This document shows positions 52,372-64,000 of a stretch of 64,000 nucleotides of DNA, one piece after another. The DNA is from Nymphaea colorata (lineage: Eukaryota; Streptophyta; Magnoliopsida; Nymphaeales; Nymphaeaceae): the NCBI RefSeq assembly GCF_008831285.2, contig NC_045149.1:17747035-17811034 (forward strand), in the 5' to 3' direction. Each line of letters starts with the position of its first letter. The first letter of the stretch is position 1. The notes under the pieces were generated by a model, which was not told the origin of the DNA, ran no database searches, and worked only from the letters and a program-made list of their open reading frames with translations. Made by a program: the position numbers and the translations under genes.

Positions 52372-53500
52372 GGGAGAGGAAGTCATGAAAGCCAAAATGT
52401 TTAGTAATAAAGGAGAATATATTCAAGTTGTTTGAAACAATCTATGTGCCCCTTCAAATTTTCTTCTTCGATCGCGTCCCCGCACAAGCAACGATCATAT
52501 AAATAAGCTGATCTCAAGCTGACTCATTATTAATTTTCATGCAACTAACATATCTTCCAGCCACCGTTGAGATCCAAACGTCTATTAATTTAACGAGTGC
52601 TTTCAACAAATTGCTTTTAACTATTTGTTTAATATATATATATATATATATATATATTGAATCTAGAACTACTTAGAGATGTCATTGAAATGGAAGGTCA
52701 AGCGATCAAGGATGCACGTTTCTGCCGTCATGTTTGCTTCTCACGATCAATGCTTGTTGCTCAATCTGAATGAATGAAAGTAAAATTTGAATATTTAATT
52801 TACTGAATCCTAAAGCACAAGGATAGCGGTTGCATCTTCCAACAGCATGGTTGAAAGATAAGCATGTCAACGGATTGGATTCAAATTAAATATACCTTCA
52901 ACCATATCTGCATTTTCATATATTCACATCTTTGAATTTAAATTCGGATTATTCAAATGTGAACAAAAAAAGTCGTATCTGAATCCAAAACCAAAATCCA
53001 ATTTTTACATTTCTATCTAAATCTGAATTTGCATTTCGGAAGAAGTTAGAGGAAAGCAAGGTAATTATATTTTGCTCCCACACGGCAACCCGGTGGGTCG
53101 GACGTGGGTCCCCCTCTCGTCTCAACTTCTGACCGTTGACCAGGCGAGGTGGACGAAGCAGGACTCTATTGGTTCATGAATGCCGATCTTTTTTGTTTTG
53201 CAATTTCAGGAAGAGTGAAATTGCCAGATCTTTTTTGTTTGTAGAAATTGAGTTTTCTTTTTCCATTTATTGGTTCATGAAATGCACCAGATGAACACAT
53301 TCGACAGATTCCAATCCAATAAGCGTCGAGTTCGGATATGTTTCTCAGATCCAAGATAAATATGGATCCAGCTTTGTAAAAGCCGAAAATAATTTATGCA
53401 TGTTAAAGGTAAGAAATTATGAGTTTAATCCACATTCATTTTCAATAAAGTTTGTCAGTCTTGTGAACCAGCGGCAGCGGTTGAGTGCCGCTGGTTGAGA

Positions 53501-53544
<44 letters not shown>

Positions 53545-53725
53545 GAGCATTAACTTGGATCTCGTGAAGTTACTTCATATAATTAAACCCAAGTTTTAAA
53601 ACTATGTTTCAAAGTGAAGCATATGCTGCACTTCCGCCCCAGTCCAGTTGTGAAGATACATATATTATATATGGCATGCATGGCCGACGCTGCGCACTTG
53701 GTTGAGCACATTTAAGTTGGTTGGG
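52372..53725. other. Head-to-head spacer of CHS2 and CHS3, distal part
   Basis: AT-rich, with a TA run at 52632-52658 and a poly(T) tract of 37 at 53505-53541. Segments near 52660-52960 and 53050-53300 match 60265-60560 and 60890-61000 upstream of CHS5, showing the whole divergent spacer was duplicated. No gene. Confidence 0.65.
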
Positions 53726-54203
53726 CACGTGGGCTCCCATCTACCTCCCCTACACTTATCGATATTCAATGAGTCCAGCTAAGTCGAGCGCGACTCACTC
53801 GCTCGATAAACTTGACTCGAACTCGACAACCTAATCGCATCAAGCTTGAGTTAAGTGGGCTCGGCTCTGCTAAACTCTGTTAAGTTTGAGAAAGAAAATA
53901 TATAAAATAAGTAGATTACTCAAATGGATGTACAATTGATTGGTATGTGGGAGGTTCTTTTACTTTAAAAAAATAAAATTTTTTAATGAAATGCTTGGCT
54001 TGGCTCAAGCCAACGGCTAGAGTTTAATCGAGCAAGTTCAAGAGTCGAGCTCAAGCAATAGAAATCAAACTCGAGTCAAGTGCGAGCTCAGTTTAAACTA
54101 GCTCAACTTGACTCAACTGGCTCATGAACAGCCCTATCCTACGTGCCTCTTCCCTATGTCACCTTTCTTCAACACAACTACCCTTTTCTCTCTTTTATAA
54201 ATA
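53726..54203 (+). promoter_or_regulatory. CHS3 promoter split by an insertion
   Basis: CACGTG at 53726-53731 and a CTACC element follow the TTTAAGTTGG motif as in CHS1 and CHS5. TATAAATA lies at 54196-54203. G-box to TATA distance is 470 bp, against 81 bp in CHS1 and 90 bp in CHS5, because an element lies between them. Confidence 0.75.
53754..54137. mobile_element. 384 bp insertion in CHS3 promoter
   Basis: Comparison with the CHS5 promoter places it between CTACCTCC.CTAC and GTGCCTCTTCCC. It is flanked by CCTAC on both sides (53749-53753 and 54138-54142). The interior is rich in ACTCGAGCTCG-type sequence and the ends are imperfect inverted repeats (ATGAGTCCAGCTAAG versus ATGAGCCAGTTGAG). 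Same dispersed family as 7851-8254. Confidence 0.7.
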
Positions 54204-54330
54204 GCACACCCTCAGCCTCACTCTCACTGCAACCTTGAGGGAGAAGTTCCTTCTTCGTCAACTCCACCACCAACTGCAGTTTCTGGCGACAGCTTCCCCT
54301 TCCCCTGTCCTCGCACTTCCGAGCAACAGA

Positions 54331-55902
54331 ATGGTGAGCGTTGAGGAGATCCGGAGGGCACAGAGGGCCGAGGGTCCTGCCACCGTGCTCGCCATCGGAA
54401 CCGCCACTCCGACCAATGCAGTCGACCAGAGCACGTACCCTGACTACTACTTCAGGATCACCAACAGCGCGCACAAGACCGAACTGAAGGAGAAGTTCAA
54501 GAGAATCTGTAAGCCCCCATCTTCCCCGCTTTTCTAGCCGAGTATTAAACCGAGTTCAGTAGCCAACTTGGTCTACTTCTCTCTCTGGTTGCCATCTGCG
54601 TACGCCTTAGGGAACGGAACTTAGCTTCTCGGCCTCTTGTATGTATGTTAATGTGCCTACAACTGACTGAAAGGACTCGAGTTGGTCGCTTTTCCTCTTT
54701 TAGAGATGTTGATTCAATATGTGAGATGCATCTGTAACATATAAATGGGTTAATATCTGTTTCCCCGGAATATGCTAAAGATCTTGGAATATAAACCGTC
54801 AAGCTTTCAAGTCATACACAAATGTACAAACTTGTTCATTATACATAATGAAGATGTACATATTTTTCAATTATATGTCCTGTGACGTGCAAGTTGTTGT
54901 GCAGGTGAGAAATCAATGATAAAGAAGAGGTACATGCACTTGACGGAAGAGATAATGAAGGAAAACCCAAACATCTGCACCTACATGGCCCCATCACTGG
55001 ACGCACGGCAAGACATGGTGGTGGTGGAGGTGCCCCGGCTGGGGAAGGAGGCTGCGGCCAAGGCCATCAAGGAATGGGGGCAGCCCAAGTCCAAGATCAC
55101 CCACCTCATCTTCTGCACCACCAGCGGGGTGGACATGCCCGGTGCCGACTACCAAGTGACCAAGCTCCTGGGCCTGCGCCCCTCTGTCAAGCGGGTCATG
55201 ATGTACCAGCTGGGCTGCTTCGCCGGCGGCACGGTCCTCCGCATGGCCAAGGACCTGGCGGAGAACAACAGGGGTGCTAGGGTGCTGGTCATATGCTCCG
55301 AGATCGCCGCTGTCATGTTCCACGGGCCGAGTGACGCCCACCACGACAACCTCATCGGTCAGGCGCTCTTTGGCGACGGAGCGGCTGCAATCATCGTTGG
55401 AGCAGACCCAGTCCTTGACATGGAGAGGCCCATTTTCGAGCTGGTCTGGACGGGGCAGACCATCCTGCCGGACAGCCATGGGGCTATAGAAGGGCACCTA
55501 CGCGAAGTGGGCTCGACCTTCCACCTCCTCAAGGCCGTGCCCGGGCTCATATCGAAGAACATCGAGAAGAGCCTGGTCGAGGCGTTCGACCCGCTCGGCA
55601 TCTCGGACTGGAACTCCTTGTTCTGGATCGCCCACCCCGGCGGTTCTGCCATCCTTGACCAGGTCGTGGAGAAGCTGAAGCTCAAGACCGAGAAGATGCG
55701 TGCTGCCAGGCACGTGTTGAGTGAGTACGGGAACATGTCCAGCGCCTGCGTGCTGTTCGTAATGGACGAGATGAGGAGGAAGTCGAAGGAGGAAGGGGCG
55801 GCCACCACCGGGGAAGGGCTCGAGTGGGGTGTTCTCTTTGGGTTCGGACCAGGGCTCACGGTCGAGACCGTCGTGCTGCACAGCGTGCCGATCAGCGCCT
55901 GA
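54331..55902 (+). CDS. CHS: Chalcone synthase-like, copy 3 (CHS3)
   Basis: Exons 54331-54508 and 54905-55902, 391 residues, intron at the Cys60 codon like its paralogues. Very close to CHS1/CHS5 overall. Cys164, His303, Asn336, Thr132, Met137, Gly211, Phe215, Gly256, Phe265 and Ser338 are kept. It differs inside and around the reaction cavity: Gln162Leu beside the catalytic Cys, Thr194Ala, Thr197Met, Arg199His, Asp255Glu and Leu263Ser. Thr197 lines the cyclisation pocket, where larger side chains are known to change products in related synthases. It may still make naringenin chalcone, or may have shifted or reduced activity. The start is the ATG shared with CHS1; the frame is open further upstream (54235) but that part is homologous to the other copies' 5' UTR. 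Confidence 0.93.
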
Positions 55903-55998
55903 ATATGGAACGGAGCAGGTCTATAGGGTGTGATCAAGCTGTTTGGTGAATCTTGCACATGCCTTGGGTTCATAAACATCTCCCATGTTGCACCTAAT

Positions 55999-56008
55999 AA
56001 TAAATAAA
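55999..56008 (+). promoter_or_regulatory. Probable poly(A) signal of CHS3
   Basis: Overlapping AATAAATAAA about 100 bp after the stop codon. Assigned from motif and position. Confidence 0.45.
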
Positions 56009-56397
56009 GAATAAGGAATAAAATGAATGACGTTTTCTTATGGGGAACGCGTGTTGTCCTTGGCATTTTATTGTGTTTCCAATTTGTTTTCAATCTTCTC
56101 TAATTATTATTATTTATTTTTCCCTCTGGTTTTTGCTTATAACTATCAAAATGACTATTCGCTGGTCATTCGAAAAATTTCGAATTTCTGAGATTCAGCA
56201 ATAATTTTTCCAATAAATATATTGGGCAGAAGAAAAATAATAACATGCGTGGTAGTCTTTCATCGTGTCTAGAATTTGTATAATCCTTTACTCTCTGTCG
56301 TCATTTGCTGCTTATGTGGAGTATTTGGTTTATGTTTGAGTGTTCACCTGCGACCAAGCACCCTCCAATCCGGTCCCAAGCGTATGTTGAAATTGTA

Positions 56398-56492
56398 AGC
56401 ACTGGACATGTTGCCGGTCTCGCCCGGCACATGCCTAGACGCTGTCGGCCTTCAACTTCAGCCTCTCCTCCATTTGGTTCAAAATTGCAGCC
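56398..56492 (-). pseudogene. CHS exon 2 relic downstream of CHS3
   Basis: Matches the plus-strand image of CHS2 at 51002-51110 (GCACTGGACATGTTGCCG..., GCCTAGACGC..., AGCCTCTCCTCCA). It corresponds to residues of about 312-340 around SEYGNMSS, on the minus strand. An 8 bp net deletion breaks the frame and no other part of the gene surrounds it. Confidence 0.8.
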
Positions 56493-56979
56493 GGACGACT
56501 CATTCGGGTACTGAACCCCAGGTTCTATTCGACTCACGACTAATGCATTGGATCCAATCAGACCTCACAAAAATTTTCCATTATCCAAGCACTAATGGAC
56601 TTTTCTGAAACCAGACCTCACAAAAATTTTCCATTGTCACTAAAATTTTCTCATGGTAGACGTGCATTATGCAGATGACAAAGTAGGCACCTGGTTAAGG
56701 AATTTTATAAGGTTGGTTGACGGATTTCAAATTCGGTATGCGGGTCTGTATCTGGATCTGAATCCAGAGTTTGAAGGTCTATGGAACCAGACCAAGATCT
56801 GAACGAGAAAGTTTAAACATATTGGGATCTAAGCGAATCTAGTCTGTATCTAATATTTTACATTTCCAGGTCGTTTGTGTCAACTTGAGAAACCCAGCTC
56901 TTAATTGGGTGGAACCCTAGAGAGCTGGAGCAAGTAGTATGGACGATGCTGCTGCTTCTCTCAAACATTAACATCCACT

Positions 56980-57350
56980 CTTTAGCGACAGAAATACAAA
57001 AGATAAAATACTCTTCCTACTCACATACTCAAGATAAAAAAGTCAATTGATTCTCGGCAAGAAACCATGTGGATGCAATTAATCTAGATTCTCTTTTTAG
57101 TACAAGTTGGGCAACCTATCGGTTAACTCTCAATCTTAAAGGAAAGGTTTCTTCTACTACTACGTAACGTAATGAATGAAATTGAAGAAGAAAACGGGCC
57201 TTTTACCTTTTATCTTTATTCCCTGCTCCTACACATATTCTGATATTCATCTTTATGATTATTTAAGCTCATGGACAGATAATTTTTTTAATTAAAATAT
57301 GACAAATGGCCTAGTCTTTTAAGTCTGTCGAACCACATAAAGCAAGTTTA
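56980..57350. repeat. Duplicate of the CHS1 3' flank
   Basis: AGATAAAATACTCTTCCTAC, CAAGTTGGGCAACC.ATCGG and GACAAATGGCCTAGTCTTTT parallel 46566-46960, with about 10-15% changes and small gaps. It marks a shared ancestral block downstream of the plus-strand CHS genes. Confidence 0.8.
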
Positions 57351-57810
57351 AAACAAAACAACACTAAAAAAAAAAACTTCTCAAACGCTGGTGACCAACG
57401 TCTGGATGATTGTCTGTTTTGAAGGAGAGAATTCCTCTCTGAAAAGTAAAAGCCCAAAGTTTAAGCAGATTTTCCTATCAAAAAAGGCCTTGAACGAGTC
57501 TCTCTTATTAGTCAAATATACAAGGGCTTTCCATGTTCACTTATGCACATATGTAATCTCAGTTCCCAAAAGATAAACATGATGTTTCAAAAGAGTAAAA
57601 CATAATAGAGGATTAAAAGATGGAAGCAGGACAATCAAAATTTACAGGCACAGTGGTTGCAGACTTGTAGCATCTCCAAAAAGAAGCCCTAGTACATTGG
57701 GAATAAAACCCAATGCCCCCCCTGATCTGGGCAATATGCTCAGTTTCTGACAAGAAACAAGCATTGAAAGCAAACCAATGTTTCAGTTTTTGAAGAAAAC
57801 ACTAGAAGAT

Positions 57811-57900
57811 ACACTAAAAGATATAAACAGCACAAACAATACACTAAAAGACATAAACAGCACAAACAATACACTAAAAGATATAAACAGCACAACAGTA
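57811..57900. repeat. 30 bp tandem repeat, three units
   Basis: Units beginning ACACTAAAAGATATAAACAG at 57811, 57841 and 57871, nearly identical. Confidence 0.85.
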
Positions 57901-58574
57901 TATAAATCAGTGAAAGAAGGAAAGAACAGGAGGAAGAAGTAGAGAAAGGAGGAAGAAAAGAAAAAAGATGAGTAAGAATACGTACGTAATATAATATGCA
58001 CTTGTGTTACTGTGTGTGTGAGAAAGAGAGAGACAGGTAGGGGCTCGAAGGAAGGTACCTGAAAGAATGTTGATCAAAGCAGCAGCCAGCAGGTCACCAG
58101 AACGGCGACAGGTCTCCGGAGCAGCTACAGAACACCAGAGAAGGAGAGAATGGCCCATCAAACACGGGTTTAGACATTACGAGTCATAGAGCAACCAAGA
58201 AAGAGAGAGAGAGACAGAAAAAGAGAGAGAGAGAGAGAGAGGCGACCTTCGGCGCAGGATGCACTGCCTTTGAGTTGGATATCAATGACTCACTGGAGAA
58301 GCGGAGAGGCGGAGAGCACATTGACGCAGGGCAGCAGGAGCGTAGAGCACAGGCGGAGAAGAAGCACAGTGAAGCAGTGAAACAGGGCGGGAGCATAGGT
58401 GGAGAAGGAGAAGTCGGAGACACCGATGCGAGAGGCCAGAGAGGGAGAGTCGGAGTCGGAGAGAGAGAGAGAGGGAGAACGAAACAAACCCTAGAACGAA
58501 AAAAAACCCTTTCCCGTTCCCGCTTGAGAAGAAGTGAGTCGTGACTAGTGAAGTGAGACAGTTGAACCGGTTTT

Positions 58575-58732
58575 TTTAAAACCAGTATGTTAATCGAGCC
58601 GAGTCGAGCTTTAACGAGTTCGCAAAGTGAACTCGAGCTCGACTCGTTTAACTAATGAAGCAGCTCGTTTACACTTACGAGTCGAGTTAAACGAGTCGAG
58701 TTCGAGTAACTCGACTCGTTGTGCACCCCTAT
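58575..58732. mobile_element. CTCGAGCTCG-family repeat fragment
   Basis: Dense GAGTCGAG and AACTCGAGCTCGACTCG segments ending in GTGCACCCCTAT, the terminus type seen in the relatives at 7851 and 53754. It marks the right edge of the 57.35-58.77 kb insertion. Confidence 0.5.
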
Positions 58733-58768
58733 TGTCGGTAATAAACTTTTATCAACGTTCATTAAACG

Positions 58769-58985
58769 TTAGTGAGCATCATCACCAACATCATTTATGT
58801 GATCGTTGCTAATACTATTACCGATGGCTGACAGACGTCGGCACGTCGCTAATAGTATATTTAACTATGTTCAGCATGTGTCGGTGAACACAATCTGCGC
58901 CCATGTGTGTAGTGGAAATGCCGATTATAGTGTTCACTGACAATTAGTTCACAGATGTTTGGAAGAAGTTTTACCGACGTTTATG
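58769..58985. repeat. Second duplicated segment of the CHS1 3' flank
   Basis: GTGAGCATCATCACCAACA, AACTATGTTCAGCATGTGT and TTTTACCGACGTTTATG match 46968-47185 in the same order. Confidence 0.8.
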
Positions 58986-59310
58986 GACATTCTTTTTATC
59001 GACATGGCTTAGTCTTCACAGTGATTGGAAACAGAGATTGGAAGAAGAAAAGAGCAGAAGAGGTTGTAGACTGTAGGGAAAGATCATAATTTTTTTATAC
59101 TTAATCTACAGACTATTTTCTAATAGCATACATAAAATATGAAAATATGAAATTTTCTTATTTTCTATCTTTCTACAAGTAAAGATGTATTTCAGAAAGA
59201 AATGACCGTCTTTGTTAAAATAAAAAAATTTGGTAAATAGAAACTTTCATGTTCTTGTTTAAAAAAAATTGGAGCAAATTCATGGACACCGAGTTTTATT
59301 CTTCTATGAC

Positions 59311-59480
59311 CCAAATCTTAAACTAGTCACTAAACATTCCAACTACCAAACGACTCTTAAAGTTATATCGTCAGTCATATGAAATTATTAAAGGAAGTCA
59401 CCATAGATGGTTAACATTTCATTCTGAGACTTATTAAACTACTTTTAGATGACACACTTAACACATTTATTCTCACATTT
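59311..59480. repeat. Diverged copy of the CHS2 3'-flank repeat (part B)
   Basis: CATTCCAACTACCAAACGACTC, GGAAGTCACCATAGATGGTTAACATTT (read in parts) and GATGACACACTTAACACATTTATT match 49340-49520 in the same orientation. Its place beside the orphan exon shows that exon once belonged to a full CHS2-type gene. Confidence 0.75.
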
Positions 59481-59630
59481 TTTTGGGGACTTTTCTTTTT
59501 TACTATCATCGGACAAACTCAATGCCGTCGTTCGTTTATTCGTCTGATCCGTACCGCATTGGTAGAAATGGTATATATATATATATATGATATATAGTGG
59601 GTTATGGTGAGAGAACAATGTAAAATTTAC

Positions 59631-59808
59631 ATATTTTCGTGAACTTCTCCTTGGGCACGGTCATGTGCTCTGAGTTGGTGACCTTGAAGTAGCAGTGAGG
59701 ATACGTGCTCTGCTCGATGACATTGGGAGGGTTGGCCGTTCCAATGGCCACCCCGCCTGCCGGACTCTCAGCCCTCTGCATCTTCCATGTCTGCTCAAGA
59801 CTCACCAT
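59631..59808 (-). pseudogene. Orphan exon 1 of a CHS2-type gene
   Basis: 178 bp with ATG, an open frame and an intact GT donor, matching CHS2 exon 1 ([18 protein letters not shown] versus [18 protein letters not shown]). About 50 bp of intron sequence is still recognisable. No exon 2 lies further along the minus strand; instead part-B repeat follows within 150-300 bp. So exon 2 has been deleted. Changes such as AAVLAIG to GGVAIG suggest relaxed constraint. The CT leader repeat of CHS2 is replaced by TA repeats here. Confidence 0.88.
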
Positions 59809-59810
59809 TT

Positions 59811-59812
<2 letters not shown>

Positions 59813-59855
<43 letters not shown>
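59813..59855. repeat. (TA)n microsatellite before the orphan CHS exon
   Basis: About 21 AT units directly upstream of the pseudogene ATG. Confidence 0.95.
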
Positions 59856-59856
<1 letters not shown>

Positions 59857-61288
59857 TCTACATGCTCGAAGCTGTACATCCGAAACTTGAACCAGCTTGC
59901 CTCGAGCCGGAACTTGAAACCTGGGCATGGGCTCGTCCGACCATTAAAACTCCGGCAAGATTCGATTAAATTAAAAAATATACTTTTAATATAAAATAAT
60001 ATATAAATGTAATTAATTATAATAAAATATTATATATATATAAATTAATAAAATAAATACTTAAACAATTATCGAGCCCACCCAAGTTTATCCGACCCAA
60101 CTGAGACAGCCCAATAAATTATCAGGCCGGTCTGGAGCCTTTTTTTTTGGGACCGAGCCTGAGCCCGAGTCGAGCTGGATACCGAGTACCCACCGGCCAC
60201 CCAGCCCAATGCTCAACCTTTACTTGGTACCCACCGGCTACCAGCCCCAGCGCCCAACCTTACCTTGGATCTAAAACTGTTTGGAGATGTCATAGAAATG
60301 GACGGTCGAACGATCAAGGATGCAAGTTTCTGGTTTTGTGAATTCTGGGGGTTGCTTCTCACGTTCAATGGTTACTCAACCTGAACGAAAGTAAAATTTG
60401 AATATTTTATTTATTGAATTCTAGAACATAAGGGTAACTGCTGCATCTTCCAACATGTGAGGTTCAAATTAAATATACCTTTAACCATATCTGTATTTGC
60501 GTATATTCACATCTTTGAATTTAAATTGAGATTCAAATATGAACAAAAGGTCATATCTGAATCCAAAACTGAAATCTTTCTATCCAAATCGATTTTCAAA
60601 GCATTGAATATAAGATGTTTATTTAAAACTAAATCCGATGAATCTATTATGTATATCTGATTCCAATCAGATGTCATTTTAAAAATCTGATCCAAATCAA
60701 ATATATTAACATCAAAATGCCTGCCACCTTCGTTTGTCAATTCTCCGTTAATTACAAGAATTTTGTTACCCGGTGCTGCAACCTGAAGTCAAATGCGAAA
60801 ATGGTAGGCAGACTGACGGGTGCACTTGCAAACATCACCGACGTATGCATAACAAGATCAATTATTTGAAGTTAGGAACAAGTTAGAGGAAACCAAGATA
60901 ATTATGTTTTGTTGCCAGATCTTTTTTGCAGAAATTGAGTTTTCTTTTTCCATTTGTTGGTTCATGAAGATGCACCGAAATGATGCAGCCATGTCTATCA
61001 AAGATAAATATGATCAGGCTTTGTAAAAGCCGAAAATAATTTATTCTTGTTAAGGTCAGAAATCGAAATTTTTTATGGGGCACTAAATATATAGTTAACA
61101 AATTATCAATTGACTATAAAACATTAATTTGAATTTGAATTTGACGGAGCTACCTCATATAATTAAACCAAGTTTCCATACTAAAGTAAAGTTTCAAAAA
61201 ATGGGTTCCGTGAAGCCAATGCCCCACATAGACCACATTTAAGTGGCCGACGCTGCACACTTAGTTGAGCACATTTAAGTTGGCTGAG
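59856..61288. other. Head-to-head spacer between orphan exon and CHS5
   Basis: AT-rich, homologous in patches to the CHS2-CHS3 spacer (60265-60560 with 52660-52960; 60890-61000 with 53050-53300). No gene. The CTCGAGCTCG insertion found in the CHS3 promoter is absent. Confidence 0.65.
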
Positions 61289-61386
61289 CACGTGGTCTCT
61301 CATCTACCTCAACTACGCTCCTTCTCCCTATTTTACCTTTCCTCCAACACAACTACCCCTTTCTCTCTTTCTCTCTTTTATAAATA
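61289..61386 (+). promoter_or_regulatory. CHS5 promoter: G-box, CTACC element, TATA box
   Basis: CACGTG at 61289-61294, CTACCTC just after, and TATAAATA at 61379-61386, preceded by TTTAAGTTGG. Same order as CHS1, and the uninterrupted version of the CHS3 promoter. Confidence 0.7.
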
Positions 61387-61421
61387 GCACGCCCTCAGCC
61401 TCACTCTCACAGCAACCTTGA

Positions 61422-63067
<1,646 letters not shown>

Positions 63068-64000
63068 ATGTGAAACGGAGGGGACCGGACCTGGTCTATA
63101 TTTTTCTCTTTCGTGTGTCCGTGTTCTTCATTTTTCTTCTCCTTTTGGTAATATAATATCTTGTTTGCCTTTGCAAGTTGAGAGTGCAAGAACGAGTCAC
63201 ATGGCTTGTGATAAAGAAGTATAGTTATACGAAGTTGGGGAGTATTTCTTTGATGGTGAAAGTTCCCCAGATTGTGTGGTTGAGAGAAAGTTTGGCGGAA
63301 GCTGGAAATGGGCAGGCAGTTATGTATTCAGGCACAGGATAATTTAATAAATTGTTTGTTATTCTATTTTGTTCTTTATATGATATTGATGCGTTCATAA
63401 ATAATTGGAAACTCAAAGGGTGTGATCATGTTGTTTGGTGAGTCTTACACATGCATTAGGTTGATAATCGACTCTCTTGTTGCACCTAACAAACAAAGAA
63501 TAAGGAAAAAAATGAATGAGGTTTTCTTATGGGGAGCCACGTGTGGCCTTTGGCATTTCAATTGTCTTCCCAATTTGTTTTCAATCTTCTCAAATTGTTA
63601 TTATCTATTTTTCCCTTTTGTTTTTGATTTATAAATATCAAAATGACTATTCGCCGGTCATTCAAAAACGATTCTGTTATTCTGATTCGGTTTTCTGGGA
63701 TTCAGTAACATGTTGCCCAGCTCCCCCAGCACACACACACACATTGGACTTATGCATTGGATCCAATCTGACCTCAGAAAACTTTTCCATTATCCAAGAA
63801 CTTATGGACTTATGCTTTTCTCAAACATTATTAACATACACTCTTTAGCTACAGAAATATAAAGAAAGTTTAGTGCTTGAGATGGGCAGGCCAAAGCCCC
63901 TCTCCCTTCGAATCAGCTCCCATGGTTCAAGGCTACTTCAGAGGAACCTGGGTGGCCTGGCCATTAAGCATCATTCATATGGTTTGCATTCTGAGAAATA
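63068..64000. other. 3' flank of CHS5
   Basis: The first 150 bp match the CHS1 3' flank. From about 63420 (GGGTGTGATCATGTTGTTTGG) it matches the CHS3 3' flank at 55930-56200, and 63750-63870 matches 56540-57000. At 63707-63734 ACATGTTGCCCAGCTCCCCC resembles the CHS relic at 56404, as a much shorter remnant. No gene. Confidence 0.65.

Larger units (their letters stand above)
57351..58768. other. ~1.4 kb insertion interrupting the duplicated CHS flank
   Basis: The homology between the CHS1 and CHS3 flanks breaks after AAGCAAGTT and resumes at GTGAGCATCATCACCAACA. The inserted part contains a 30 bp tandem triplicate (57811-57900), GA-rich tracts, a moderately GC-rich segment (58060-58500) and CTCGAGCTCG-type repeat (58575-58732). 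No ORF with motifs. The inserted DNA looks composite. Confidence 0.65.

Overview
The window is nuclear DNA of a flowering plant. The genes are intron-rich with GT-AG junctions. They include plastid-type enzymes with transit peptides, a plant AP2/ERF factor and a chalcone synthase (CHS) array. Spacers are AT-rich and full of TA/GA microsatellites and small MITE-like elements. The GC-rich CHS exons would fit an early-diverging angiosperm or a monocot, but I cannot place the species from sequence alone.

Left half (1-40.1 kb), single-copy genes. A class-P alcohol dehydrogenase (+, 5' end outside the window, 295-1951) runs tail-to-tail with an inosine triphosphate pyrophosphatase (-, 7 exons, 3308-6056). 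A 6.3 kb repeat-rich spacer follows, then an intronless F-box/kelch gene (+, 12391-13578) with an upstream ORF ending on its start codon. Next are the large subunit of 3-isopropylmalate dehydratase (-, 15 exons, 18287-27615, two MITEs in introns and one GC-AG intron), an intronless DREB2-type AP2/ERF factor (+, 31222-31926), and 7-hydroxymethyl chlorophyll a reductase (-, 19 exons, 32762-40098). I rebuilt these exon by exon from conserved protein motifs and splice sites; every reading frame closes.

Right half (43.9-64 kb), a type III polyketide synthase cluster. There are three GC-rich CHS genes on + (CHS1 44212-45770, CHS3 54331-55902, CHS5 61509-63067) and one divergent CHS-like gene on - (CHS2 50845-52283). 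An orphan first exon of the CHS2 type lies on - (59631-59808), and there are further CHS relics (50336-50399, 56398-56492, possibly 63707-63734). All full copies have the same layout: 178 bp exon 1, an intron splitting the Cys60 codon, 998 bp exon 2, 391 residues. The arrangement suggests duplication of a head-to-head block [CHS2-type minus / CHS-type plus], with later deletion, insertion and gene conversion.

CHS1 and CHS5 are almost identical across about 1.55 kb including the intron, while their flanks have diverged. CHS3 has substitutions in the cyclisation pocket, and a 384 bp element is inserted between its G-box and TATA box. CHS2 keeps the Cys-His-Asn triad but differs at several positions known to separate chalcone from stilbene cyclisation. 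This small, diversifying cluster is the most interesting part of the window.
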